64,000 bases of DNA from Aeromonas sp. RU39B (lineage in GTDB: Bacteria > Pseudomonadota > Gammaproteobacteria > Enterobacterales > Aeromonadaceae), in contig NZ_FTMJ01000002.1 in NCBI RefSeq assembly GCF_900156095.1, positions 124,001 to 188,000 on the forward strand, in the 5' to 3' direction. The notes under the pieces are model-generated. The model was not told the DNA's origin. It ran no database searches and saw only the letters and a program-made list of their open reading frames with translations. This document shows, in pieces, positions 8,776 to 17,833 of this stretch. The position numbers and the translations under genes were made by a program. Each line of letters begins with the position of its first letter. Position 1 is the first letter of the stretch.

Positions 8776-9476
8776 TTATCATCCCAATGGCAGGTTTAAG
8801 TAGCCGTTTTTTTAAGGCCGGTTATTCAGAGCCAAAATATAAGCTAAGTGCACATGGCAAGACACTATTTAATTGGTCTCTCTCATCATTTAAGCAATAC
8901 TTTGATAGTGAATTGTTTATTATAATCTGTCGTGATGTATATGATACTCCTGCATTCGTCGCTAGTCAGTTGGACCAAATGGGTGTCAAACATTATCAGA
9001 TTAAGACTCTCGAGGCTGAAACCCGAGGTCAGGCTGAGACGGTCGCTCTTGCCCTGGATCTGGTACCCGATAATGAGCCACTTCTGATTTTCAATATCGA
9101 CACATGTCGTCACCAGTGTACCTATCCGGATGCACCTTATGATGCATGGTTGGAGGTCTTTGAAGGAGAGGGGGACCATTGGTCTTTTGCGAAAATCGAC
9201 GCCAACACTGATCTCGTAACTGAAACGACAGAGAAGGTGAGGATTTCAAATTTATGTTCTAACGGAGTATATTATTTCAAAGATAAAGTTACCTACAATC
9301 TGGCATATCAACAGCTAAAGAGAGATACGCAGACAGAGCTTTATATCGCCCCAATGTTTAATTACATTATCGGAAGTGGTGGAAAAGTAGGTTATCGTCT
9401 TGTTCCAATAAGCAGCCATATTTTTATGGGAACTCCAGCAGAATACGAACAATTTTTGAGATACGAAAATGTTTAA
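8772..9476 (+). CDS. Sugar-phosphate-type nucleotidyltransferase
   Basis: A 234-residue GT-A-fold nucleotidyltransferase. The N-terminus MIIIPMAGLSSRFFKAGY carries the nucleotide loop (GxxSRF) and is followed by PKYKL, with the conserved lysine. LLIFNIDTCRH holds the metal-binding aspartate. It would join a nucleotide to a small phosphorylated substrate. With the preceding HAD and kinase fusion it forms a set with 4-base overlaps, and it overlaps the transporter permease gene by 8 bases. Confidence 0.8.
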   Translation: MIIIPMAGLSSRFFKAGYSEPKYKLSAHGKTLFNWSLSSFKQYFDSELFIIICRDVYDTPAFVASQLDQMGVKHYQIKTLEAETRGQAETVALALDLVPDNEPLLIFNIDTCRHQCTYPDAPYDAWLEVFEGEGDHWSFAKIDANTDLVTETTEKVRISNLCSNGVYYFKDKVTYNLAYQQLKRDTQTELYIAPMFNYIIGSGGKVGYRLVPISSHIFMGTPAEYEQFLRYENV

Positions 9477-10269
9477 GCTAGCATTGCAAGATATCTGGGG
9501 CGGACTGTCTAAATACCAGTATTGGTGTTATATGGCATGGCAAGAAATTGTCATTCGATATCGAAGGAGCGTGCTTGGTCCATTTTGGATTACTGCCAGT
9601 ACAGCGATCTACATTATTGCTATATCCGTAATCTTTTCTGCACTGTTCAATCAGGATATTAAGCATTATCTTCTGTATATGACCCTTGGTATATTGACTT
9701 GGAATTTTATGAGCCAATGTATTGTTGAGTCAACTGATGCGTTTATTGCCAATGCAGGTTTTATTAAGCAGGTTCCCTTAGAAAAAAGCGTATTTATCTA
9801 TCAGACAATTATGCGAAACGTCTACTTTTTTTTGCATAATTTTATATTAATAGTTATTTGCTTAACATTTCTTGAGAGTAAGATAACAATATACGGTGTA
9901 AGTAAGTCTATATTTGGGTTTGGTATTTTAGTGGTGAATCTTACAGCATTTTCATTTTTACTTGCAACAATTTGTACAAGATTTATGGACCTACGACAGA
10001 TAATATATTCTGTCATCCAAATTGTGTTTATGGTGACTCCAATTATGTGGATTCCCAATGAGGGAATGCGCAAGAGGGCGTTTATCATCGATTATAATCC
10101 GGTGTTCCATTTTATTGACTTTATCCGACGTCCTTTATTGCCTGATAGTTTTCCTGTAGCCATAACACAACCTAATTTTAGATTCATAGTAATATTTACT
10201 TTTGTGAATTTATGTATGTCTTTTTTGGTCTTTGCTAAGTCCAGACGAAATATCGCTTATTGGGTATAA
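9469..10269 (+). CDS. wzm: ABC polysaccharide exporter, permease (Wzm/KpsM type)
   Basis: This 266-residue ABC-2 permease has about six membrane segments after a cytoplasmic start. The segment IVIRYRRSVLGPFWITAST is the family's N-terminal signature. With the Wzt ATPase encoded 3 bases downstream it moves lipid-linked polysaccharide across the inner membrane. There are no kpsC/kpsS-like genes here, and an undecaprenyl-phosphate priming enzyme is encoded further down, so an O-polysaccharide-type exporter is more likely than a Kps capsule exporter. Confidence 0.9.
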   Translation: MFKLALQDIWGGLSKYQYWCYMAWQEIVIRYRRSVLGPFWITASTAIYIIAISVIFSALFNQDIKHYLLYMTLGILTWNFMSQCIVESTDAFIANAGFIKQVPLEKSVFIYQTIMRNVYFFLHNFILIVICLTFLESKITIYGVSKSIFGFGILVVNLTAFSFLLATICTRFMDLRQIIYSVIQIVFMVTPIMWIPNEGMRKRAFIIDYNPVFHFIDFIRRPLLPDSFPVAITQPNFRFIVIFTFVNLCMSFLVFAKSRRNIAYWV

Positions 10270-10272
10270 ATA

Positions 10273-11019
10273 ATGAGTGCAAAAATCTCCATACAAGATC
10301 TTAAGTTGAGTTATCCAATTTTTGATGTTAAATCACGCTCACTTAAGGCTAATTTCGTTCGCTTGACAACAGGTGGGACGGTCTCCTCTGACTCTAGGCT
10401 TGTCACTGTTGATGCTCTACATAATATTAACTTGGAGCTAGAGAAAGGTGACCGACTAGCTCTTATTGGTCATAATGGTGCGGGGAAGTCAACTCTATTA
10501 AAGGTGATGGCCGGTATTTACGAACCTCAAGTCGGGTCTGTAACAGTGAAAGGTCATGTGGCAAGTCTGCTTGATATTTTTTTGGGGGTGAATCCTGAGT
10601 CATCCGGGCGTGAAAATATCTATTCCAGAGGCATGTTGCTCGGTTTCTCTAAAAAGCAGATATCATCTATCCTTGATGAAGTAATCGATTTTACTGAGCT
10701 AGCTGACTTTATTGATCTCCCTGTTCGTACCTATTCATCTGGCATGGCAATAAGATTAGCTTTTGCGATATCGACAGCAGTTAAACCTGATATTCTACTA
10801 CTCGACGAAGTCATTGGTGCTGGTGATGCAAGGTTTATTGATAAGGCTCGTAATAGAATTCAAGATTTAATAAACTCAGTCGGTATTATGGTGTTCTCAT
10901 CTCATTCTGAAAGTGATGTGAAAAAATTCTGTAATAAGGCTATTGTACTTGACGCTGGTTATATTGTGTGTTCGGGAGGTGTTGATGAGTGCTTTGATTA
11001 CTACAAAAAGAATATCTAA
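10273..11019 (+). CDS. wzt: ABC polysaccharide exporter, ATPase (Wzt type, no binding domain)
   Basis: The 248-residue ATPase has Walker [10 protein letters not shown] (66-74), signature SSGMA (155-159) and Walker B ILLLDE (174-179). The N-terminal extension before the first strand ([14 protein letters not shown]) is typical of Wzt/TagH-type subunits. It lacks the C-terminal carbohydrate-binding domain of long Wzt proteins, which reads terminal caps, so export here is probably not cap-dependent. Partner of the preceding permease. Confidence 0.9.
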   Translation: MSAKISIQDLKLSYPIFDVKSRSLKANFVRLTTGGTVSSDSRLVTVDALHNINLELEKGDRLALIGHNGAGKSTLLKVMAGIYEPQVGSVTVKGHVASLLDIFLGVNPESSGRENIYSRGMLLGFSKKQISSILDEVIDFTELADFIDLPVRTYSSGMAIRLAFAISTAVKPDILLLDEVIGAGDARFIDKARNRIQDLINSVGIMVFSSHSESDVKKFCNKAIVLDAGYIVCSGGVDECFDYYKKNI

Positions 11020-12034
11020 ATCATCAGCCACTATTAGTAATAAGCGGACAGCTATTTTGCTATATGGCTACGTCAGAACCATATCTGTAACATCGCAGAC
11101 ACTGTTGAAACACCTTGCTGAATATAATGATGCAGACATATTTTATTTTGGACCAGCTTGCACAGATGTGCCTGGCCTAGATCACTCCGGGATTTTGGAT
11201 AGTCGGGGATTCATAAAAATAAACCCCAAAAATACAACAAAAATAAAAGATAATATTAATATTCCAGATCTTCTAACTAAATGTTATGGCAGTAGATTGA
11301 AATCATTTAGTATGCATACTAAAAGTAGTCATGACTTTGCTGAGCAGTTGAGGTTTATAGATCGAAATGAGTGGCTTTTTAAACTAGATCCAAGTAGGTT
11401 TATTTCAATGTTTTATAATATGCAGGGGGCATATCATGTAATGAAAGAGTATGAGGAGAAGACAGGAACAGTATATGATAATGTAATTCTTACACGTCCC
11501 GATCTATCCTTTTACCAACCCATTGATGCAAAAAAGATAAAACACGGTGTTGTTTATATTCCAAGTGGTGTCGGTATATGCAAACTTGGTGGATATAAGC
11601 AAGTTGGGATTAGTGAAGTTCTATTTTATGTCAATAGGGAAAAGGGGACATGTATTGAACGAGGCAATAACTTCAATGATCAGGTGCTAGCATTTGATAG
11701 AAGCATAGCCAGTAGCTTAAATAAACTCGTTGATGAATGTGTTGAATATATAAAGGACCGAGTTCCTTTGACGCCAGAGACAATTCTGTATTATCATTTT
11801 AATGTTATCAACGGATTTGCTATAAAGCAGTGTCCTTCATGGTTTTATGAGATAGTAAGACATGGTGATAGCAAAATATCAAACGTAACAGAACTGATGG
11901 CTATGGATCTGATAGATCCATATCATCCTAACGTGCAAAAGCGCTCAAAGATTAGACCGATAAAATACTTTGTGAAGCGTCATTGGTACCAATTCAAAAA
12001 AATTAGGGACTGGTGTATATCTCGATGGCGATAG
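10985..12034 (+). CDS. Glycan-locus protein of unknown family, paralogue 1
   Basis: The product is 349 residues and I do not recognise the family. It starts with a beta-strand and LLYGYVRT, like proteins with a GxxR loop. It shares several short blocks with the next gene: RxxSx[33 protein letters not shown] and WFYEIVR. This suggests two diverged copies of one enzyme family, most likely glycosyltransferases, given the TRPD block and the setting. I chose ATG 10985 (MSALITTKR), which overlaps wzt by 35 bases; a longer frame from 10943 is less likely. Confidence 0.6.
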   Translation: MSALITTKRISKSSATISNKRTAILLYGYVRTISVTSQTLLKHLAEYNDADIFYFGPACTDVPGLDHSGILDSRGFIKINPKNTTKIKDNINIPDLLTKCYGSRLKSFSMHTKSSHDFAEQLRFIDRNEWLFKLDPSRFISMFYNMQGAYHVMKEYEEKTGTVYDNVILTRPDLSFYQPIDAKKIKHGVVYIPSGVGICKLGGYKQVGISEVLFYVNREKGTCIERGNNFNDQVLAFDRSIASSLNKLVDECVEYIKDRVPLTPETILYYHFNVINGFAIKQCPSWFYEIVRHGDSKISNVTELMAMDLIDPYHPNVQKRSKIRPIKYFVKRHWYQFKKIRDWCISRWR

Positions 12035-12088
12035 TCTTTAACAATACTTAATACCAAATAATATATCAAGTGAGGTCATGAACACATC

Positions 12089-12997
12089 ATGAATTTTCTT
12101 ATTAGGATCGCAAAAAAAATAAAGTATTGTGCGAGCTATCTACATAATTTAAGTAGAAGTGAAAAGCAACAAGATAAAGTGCTGGTTATTCTTTGTGGAT
12201 TGCCACGCACATACAAAAGGACACTTCCTTCATTGTTAAAAAATATCGTATTACCGACTAACGCAGATGTCATTTTTGTAAGTCCCGATGTTGTTGGTGG
12301 AATAGCATCGACAGAAAATAAACTTTCTGGAATTGATCAAAATAATTGCGAAGAAGAAATCGACTACGAGTTCATTCGCAAAATTTTTGGGAAAAAACTT
12401 ATAGGAATAAAAAGTGTAAATTATAAAAATAGAACACCTGTAGCACTAAAATCACAGAATAGTTTTTGTGGTATTTCCATAGAGAGAATATCATCTTTTT
12501 TCTATAATCTACATGTGGCTTTGACATTAGATGATATAGATTATACTAAGTATGAAAGTGTAGTTATGACAAGGCCTGATATCGCTGTATATCGTACAAT
12601 ATCATTGCCATATCTAAATAATAGAGTTCTATATTTCAATGTTGGCGAGGGATATGACTTCGATGGTTGCAGAAAAATGGGCTGTGCTCCGGTATTCCCA
12701 TTTGCAAATATCCCTCTTGGAATCTCTATTGGAAAGGGTGATATGAGTTTTAATGATCAAATTATGTTTGGTTGTACAGAAGTAATTCTCCAGCTCAGTG
12801 AGCTATATCAACATTTCGAGAAATATATTCTAGAGATTGGAGTCCCGCCAACACCTGAGACATTGATTGTGTTTCACATGCATCTGTGTCGTGGTATTGA
12901 TATAAAAGGTCTCGATATGACGACTCATGAAATCATTCGGACTAATACGCCTGATTTAAGAAGTAATTATATGGATAATTATAAATATTATCTTTAG
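12089..12997 (+). CDS. Glycan-locus protein of unknown family, paralogue 2
   Basis: The 302-residue product is related to the preceding protein. It shares RISSFFYN, MTRPDIAVY, SFNDQIMFG, PPTPETLIVFHMH and HEIIR in the same order and spacing. The N-terminal strand-loop LVILCGLPRT carries the same GxxR-type turn. There is no signal peptide or membrane segment, so it is probably cytoplasmic. It is separated from the first copy by 54 bases and followed by IS debris, so it ends the first half of the island. Confidence 0.6.
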   Translation: MNFLIRIAKKIKYCASYLHNLSRSEKQQDKVLVILCGLPRTYKRTLPSLLKNIVLPTNADVIFVSPDVVGGIASTENKLSGIDQNNCEEEIDYEFIRKIFGKKLIGIKSVNYKNRTPVALKSQNSFCGISIERISSFFYNLHVALTLDDIDYTKYESVVMTRPDIAVYRTISLPYLNNRVLYFNVGEGYDFDGCRKMGCAPVFPFANIPLGISIGKGDMSFNDQIMFGCTEVILQLSELYQHFEKYILEIGVPPTPETLIVFHMHLCRGIDIKGLDMTTHEIIRTNTPDLRSNYMDNYKYYL

Positions 12998-13455
12998 CAT
13001 CCGTATACAGATCTAGTTATCACCTGACTCCTGCATGCTTAGGCTGCTTTAAGGAATACAGCCATACGCTGTGGAACGTGGAAATTTTACTAAAGTCCGC
13101 GATTTTAAAGTGCTGCAATAGAGCTTGTTTTTTGAAATACCCCTTATTGGGGTTTAGGTGGTTCTATATTGTGCATGGATTGTATCGTTAAATAAGGTTC
13201 GCTTTGACGATCTGTAATGACCCAGACGTTCCTGCACAACTAAGCGGCTTAGTTAGGCAGGGCAGGATTACGAAGGCTCGTGATTTTAAAGGGCGGCCAA
13301 GGAGACTGTTTTTTGAACTGTTTTTGTTGGGGCTTATGTGGATCTGTGTTGTGCATGGATTATATCTTTGAATAAAGATCGCTTTGACGATCAACTCTGA
13401 TCGTGATCTTATCCTGTTTTTATAGGGATAACATCGCCGTGACAGAACTCAGCCT
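12998..13455. repeat. Imperfect ~115-bp direct repeat in IS-flanking DNA
   Basis: This 458-base gap has no gene. It holds two related copies, about 13098-13213 and 13279-13392, offset by about 180 bases. They share GATTTTAAAG, CTTGTTTTTTGAA-type, TTGGGG, TGTGCATGGATT and TCGCTTTGACGATC blocks. The second copy is preceded by CAGGGC (13259-13264), which may be an IS end, and leads into the transposase relic. I read them as two diverged ends of the same kind of element. Confidence 0.6.
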
Positions 13456-14640
13456 TTGGAACATATCTCTATTATCAAAGACCCGCGTCAATCATGGAAA
13501 ATCAGTCACAAACTGGCCGATATTATTTTTTCTGACGGTGACGGCGCTGATTGCGGGAGACGAAGGCAGGGAGGAGATCGAGGATTTTGGCAGCGACCAC
13601 TTACCTTGGTTGCGGCAATACGGAGACTTCGAAAACGGGATCCCGACTCACGATACCATCGCACGACTTATGGGGCTGTTATCGGGCCGCCAGCTGCAGC
13701 GTTTCTTTGTCCAGTGGATGCAAACATGCCACGAACGCAGTGAGGGAACTCTGGTTGCTATTGATGGTAAGATGCTACGCGTAATGGCCGACAAGCGAAT
13801 TAAAAACAGTGCCATTCATATGGTGAGTGCCTTCTGTGCAGCTAACCGGGTGGTGCTTGGACAAGTCAAAATAGATGACAAGTCGAACGAGATCACAGCG
13901 ATACCAGAACTGCTTAAGTTATTGGAATTAAAGGGTTGTTTAGTCAGTATCGATGCCATGGGTTGCCAGCGAAAAATCGCTGAACAGATAGTGAAGAGGG
14001 ACGCCGACTATCTGCTGGCGGTGAAAGGTAATCAGGGCAAATTGGAGCAGGCGTTCTCTGATTGGTACAGCCCGATGATGTTTAAATGCGGGGAAGAAAG
14101 GGATGATCATGATGAACACTACGCGACCCAGGAATCGGGTCACGGGCGAAAAGAAACCCGATTGTGTATTGCCAGCCAGGACTTGAGGCCGTTGGGTGAT
14201 TTGACGTTTGAATGGCCGAACCTGACGATGATAGGGATAGTTGCGACGATAAGTGAAGAGGGCGGAAAGCCCATTTAATGCTGAACAGTTAGTACTGAGA
14301 TTTTATATCAGCTCTCGTAAATTGACGGCGAAGGCATTACTGGAGTCGAGTCGGGAGCTTTGGCCCATAGAGGCGTCATTGCATTATCGATTTGATGTCG
14401 GGATGCGGGAAGATGAATGCCGTATTCGTAGACAGGAGTCAGGAGAGAACCTCGCGGTGTGTCGTCACATCGCGTTGAACCTGTTGACAGAAGAAGAGAG
14501 TTTCAAGGCAGGGATCAAACAAGTAATACGGGCGAACAGAATTAATGAGTATCTTTCGCGAGTCCTTATGGGACGAGGGTTTTTGTCATCTTACCCGGGA
14601 GCATACAGTTTTTTCACTCTTAATTATCGGGTGAGATAAT
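13259..14640 (+). mobile_element. Decayed ISAs1-family insertion sequence
   Basis: The element is recognised by its transposase (H-repeat/ISAs1 type). The left edge is placed tentatively at CAGGGC (13259). The right edge is taken just after the transposase reading frame; I could not find a matching inverted repeat there, so the right end may be lost or diverged. It sits in the middle of the glycan island, between the exporter half and the WavE/GT2 half, and is a plausible scar of how the island was assembled. Confidence 0.65.
13456..14639 (+). pseudogene. ISAs1-family transposase with two frameshifts
   Basis: The reading moves through three frames. It opens with a TTG-started segment (MEHISIIKDPRQSWKISHKL) and passes into the second frame at a T6 run (13526-13531), where one extra T breaks IIFLTV. 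It continues through IEDFG, GIPTHDTIARL, VAIDGKM and KGNQGKLEQAF, then breaks again near 14253-14278. The C-terminal part, with WPIEASLHYRFDVGMREDE, lies in a third frame. The two breaks and the non-ATG start indicate an inactive copy. The DDE residues expected for the family appear split across frames. Confidence 0.85.
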
Positions 14641-14684
14641 TTCATGTAAAAATAGTTCTTGGCGCAGGTAGGTATGTTAATTTC

Positions 14685-15692
14685 ATGATGCTAAATAAGA
14701 ATAAGGTTAGTGTCGTTTTATGTGGCGCTAGATATAATGAGTTTGACCTTGTGTATTCGGTTTCGAATCTGAGGCGGGTGTTTGATGATGTAGAAATAAT
14801 ATTGTCAACGAATGACGTCGTACTGTTTAATCAATACAGTGGTTCGGATATTTTTGATAAAGTCCTATTGGTCGCTGACCATGGTGCATTACCTTCTTTG
14901 AAAATATGCAATGATAGCCAATCAAATAATGTTAATAGGATGATATCTGTCGCTCTCGCGGGTGTTAAAGCAGCGAGTAATCAAATTGTAATAAGACTTC
15001 GGACAGATCAAATAATAATAAGCAAGCGTGTTGTTGAGCTTATAGATACTGTATTCACACATGAAAGCATTGGGAGTGGAACGTCGTGTCGGTTGCATTC
15101 AAAAATTATAACATCGTCAATATTTTCAATTAACCCCCGTTTTTCCGAACGTCTTCCTTATCATGTCAGTGACATGTTTCAAATTGGGTATAAAGACGAC
15201 CTTGTTCGTTATTTTAGCGCACCGGAATTTCCTTTTGACTATGCAGTATGGTACGAGACTCATCCGCACAAACCATATAGTAATTTTTATGAGCGACAGT
15301 TTCGTGCTCGCTATGCTGTAGAGCAATGGCTAACATTGCACTATATCTTTGGCTGTGAGAGTAATTTTCCTATCGACTGTCATAATGACTGCAATTCGAC
15401 CATTATAGAAAACATGGAAAAATTGATTTTTCAGCATTTTTATATTGTGTCTCCAGAAGATTTAGGCCTAAGGGCGTCCAAGTTTGAAAGTGCACGCTTG
15501 TATTTTACGACACAGTGTTATTCAACACGAGATACTGAGAGTTATCTTCGCAATGGCTATATTGAGCCTAGGCCCGTTAAGCTTGTTTCTTTATTATATC
15601 GAATTAGAGAGTTTAACTTATTTTCGTATATCTGGCGTATCTTACCAAAAAAAATAAGAATTTTTATAAAAAACACATTATTTAAAGTTTGA
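14685..15692 (+). CDS. WavE-like lipopolysaccharide synthesis protein
   Basis: The 335-residue protein resembles the WavE family from the Vibrio cholerae LPS core locus. Supporting blocks are the strand VSVVLCGA, NRMISVALAGVKAA followed by IVIRLRTD, and LPYHVSDMFQIGYKDDL. WavE proteins are thought to be glycosyltransferases of a GT-A-like fold, with RTD in the place of a DxD. ATGs at 14685 and 14688 are both possible. It heads a short run with the GT2 and the priming transferase. Confidence 0.75.
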   Translation: MMLNKNKVSVVLCGARYNEFDLVYSVSNLRRVFDDVEIILSTNDVVLFNQYSGSDIFDKVLLVADHGALPSLKICNDSQSNNVNRMISVALAGVKAASNQIVIRLRTDQIIISKRVVELIDTVFTHESIGSGTSCRLHSKIITSSIFSINPRFSERLPYHVSDMFQIGYKDDLVRYFSAPEFPFDYAVWYETHPHKPYSNFYERQFRARYAVEQWLTLHYIFGCESNFPIDCHNDCNSTIIENMEKLIFQHFYIVSPEDLGLRASKFESARLYFTTQCYSTRDTESYLRNGYIEPRPVKLVSLLYRIREFNLFSYIWRILPKKIRIFIKNTLFKV

Positions 15693-15705
15693 AGAGGAAG
15701 TTAAG

Positions 15706-16527
15706 ATGAGCGATATCAGACATGAGATTAAAATATCTGCTCTACTCTCTGTCTATCTCAATAGTGATGCCCATGAGTTCGAGCAAGCATTATCATCTCT
15801 GTCAGAGGCCCTGAGTCCGCCGGAACAAATAGTGATAGTAGTTGATGGCCCCGTGTCTGATGCGATCGAGAAGGTGTTGGCTAACCACGAGCATGGTTTG
15901 GATATTGTCCGACTAGGCAATAACCACGGTTTGGGAATGGCGCTCAATATGGGGATTGAATATTGTAAATACCCATGGATTGCTCGTTTTGATAGTGATG
16001 ATATATGTGCGGTTTCTCGCTTTGTGTTACAGCGTGAATATATAAAAAATAACCCCAGTGTGGACATCTTGGGTGGATGGGTGGATGAGTTTGTTAGTGA
16101 TGTGGCAAATCCTTACGCGCTAAAAAAGGTCCCATCATTACCGGCGGACATTCATCGGTATTCAAAACGTCGTAATCCCTTCAATCATATGACAGTTGTG
16201 TTCAGAAAATCGTTTATTCAATCCATAGGTGGTTATCGTGCCTGCTATCTCTATGAGGACTACGATTTATGGATGAGAGCCATGGCGGCGGGTGCCATTG
16301 TTGCTAATATACCCTCAGTGTTAGTGCATGCCCGAGTAGGAAATGGCATGATTGAACGCAGAGGGGGAGCTAAGTACCTTCTTTCTGAACAACAGGCACT
16401 ATATTCATTTTTTAAATGCGGATATTTAACATTTCAAGAATATTCATTAAGTGCAATGATTAGATTTTTTTCAAGGTTATTGCCGAAGAATGCTAGACGT
16501 CTTTTTTATCGTCATTTACTCCGTTAG
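15706..16527 (+). CDS. GT2 glycosyltransferase, AmsE-like
   Basis: A 273-residue inverting family-2 glycosyltransferase. The N-terminal strand (ISALLSVYLNSD), the DxD-type FDSDD (D96-D99) and the acceptor-side LYEDYDLWMR are present in order. NHMTVVFRKS is typical of the AmsE/WaaE-like branch. It adds a sugar from a nucleotide donor to the growing lipid-linked chain at the inner face of the membrane. A GAGGAAG ribosome site precedes the ATG. The donor sugar cannot be read from sequence. Confidence 0.88.
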   Translation: MSDIRHEIKISALLSVYLNSDAHEFEQALSSLSEALSPPEQIVIVVDGPVSDAIEKVLANHEHGLDIVRLGNNHGLGMALNMGIEYCKYPWIARFDSDDICAVSRFVLQREYIKNNPSVDILGGWVDEFVSDVANPYALKKVPSLPADIHRYSKRRNPFNHMTVVFRKSFIQSIGGYRACYLYEDYDLWMRAMAAGAIVANIPSVLVHARVGNGMIERRGGAKYLLSEQQALYSFFKCGYLTFQEYSLSAMIRFFSRLLPKNARRLFYRHLLR

Positions 16528-16545
16528 ATTATTATCGGCGCCGTC

Positions 16546-17817
16546 ATGTCAAAAATGAAGAAGATTATTTCACGCAATATATTGTCGCCGTACCTTCTGT
16601 TGTTGTTAAATAGTGTTTTTGGTACATTATTTCCCGCCATATCCCTATGGGGCTTCGAATTTAAAGAGTACGATTCAGCTCAGTTTGTTTCTCTTTTAGT
16701 TGTTATGCTCATAGGTATTTTTTCCGTGTTTTTTTTCTCCAGGATGTTACGCTATCCTGGGGCAAAACCACTGGTCTACATTTTACCATCAATAGCATTT
16801 TCCTATATGATAGGTATTGCTGTATTGTTTTTGGCTCGGCTGCCATACAGCCGCGCATATTTGATACTCTCCTTCTTGTCATTTATGTTGCTTGGCTGGT
16901 TTTGGTACTTTACAACCCGTAGACGATTTCTTCCATATTATGCTATTATCCCAAATGATAAATATAAGCAGATTCATGAGCTTGGGGACGTTCCATTACA
17001 TATCATATGGTCTACGGATGTTAGTCAGCTGAATAAAATACAGAGGCTTGATGGCGTTATTATTGATATGTCAGACGAGCCCCACTTTCGTAAGTGGGAG
17101 CAATTTATCACCGCCTGTGCATTGCAGAATATTCCAGTATATAACCTTGAGCAAGTAAAAGAGTCTTTAACGGGAAGAGTCAAAGTCGGTCATGTATTTG
17201 ATGAGCAATTACTGAGATTGCTACCCTCTCCGTTATATTATGGAGTAAAGAGAGTTATAGATGTACTTTTTTGTCTGTTGAGTTCACCGTTAGTGGTTCC
17301 TGTCGCTTTGATTACAGCAATAGCTATAAAAATTGATAGTGCAGGACCTATTCTTTTTAAACAGAATCGAGTGGGGCTAGGCGGTAAAGATTTTGTAATA
17401 TACAAATTCAGGAGTATGTGTGTTGAGTCAGAGTATAGTGGTGCTCGCTTTGCAGAGACAAATGATGCTCGTGTTACTCGGGTAGGAAGATTCATCCGGC
17501 GTTGCCGAATTGATGAACTGCCACAACTCATCAATGTGCTCCGTGGCAATATGAGTCTGATTGGTCCCCGGCCTGAGCAGCGATCATTTGTTGAAAATTT
17601 CTCGGAAAACATTTACTCCTATCCTCTGAGACATGTCGTCAAACCGGGTATTACTGGATGGGCACAAGTAATGCAAGGGTATGCTGCATCAGAAAATGAT
17701 ACAAAAATAAAGCTTGAATATGACCTGTACTATATAAAAAATGTGTCGCTTTGGTTGGATGTGCTAATCGCATTTAAAACGATAAAAATCATCCTTACTG
17801 GGTTTGGTGCTCGCTAA
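16546..17817 (+). CDS. Undecaprenyl-phosphate sugar phosphotransferase (WbaP/WcaJ type)
   Basis: The 423-residue polyisoprenyl-phosphate hexose-1-phosphate transferase starts the repeat unit by moving a sugar-1-phosphate onto undecaprenyl phosphate. About four membrane segments lie in residues 10-130, followed by a cytoplasmic domain and a re-entrant hydrophobic segment near 230-255. The catalytic C-terminal domain has GPILFKQNRVG, YKFRSM, RIDELPQLINVL, MSLIGPRPE and KPGITGWAQV. Whether it uses glucose, galactose or another sugar is open. It is the last AT-rich gene of the island. Confidence 0.92.
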   Translation: MSKMKKIISRNILSPYLLLLLNSVFGTLFPAISLWGFEFKEYDSAQFVSLLVVMLIGIFSVFFFSRMLRYPGAKPLVYILPSIAFSYMIGIAVLFLARLPYSRAYLILSFLSFMLLGWFWYFTTRRRFLPYYAIIPNDKYKQIHELGDVPLHIIWSTDVSQLNKIQRLDGVIIDMSDEPHFRKWEQFITACALQNIPVYNLEQVKESLTGRVKVGHVFDEQLLRLLPSPLYYGVKRVIDVLFCLLSSPLVVPVALITAIAIKIDSAGPILFKQNRVGLGGKDFVIYKFRSMCVESEYSGARFAETNDARVTRVGRFIRRCRIDELPQLINVLRGNMSLIGPRPEQRSFVENFSENIYSYPLRHVVKPGITGWAQVMQGYAASENDTKIKLEYDLYYIKNVSLWLDVLIAFKTIKIILTGFGAR

Positions 17818-17833
17818 CTTTAAAGGTTTATGA

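Noticed and set aside
13520-13540. Programmed frameshift in the transposase T6 run
   Set aside because: A second break occurs near 14260 and the start codon is TTG; decay explains this better than programmed shifting.
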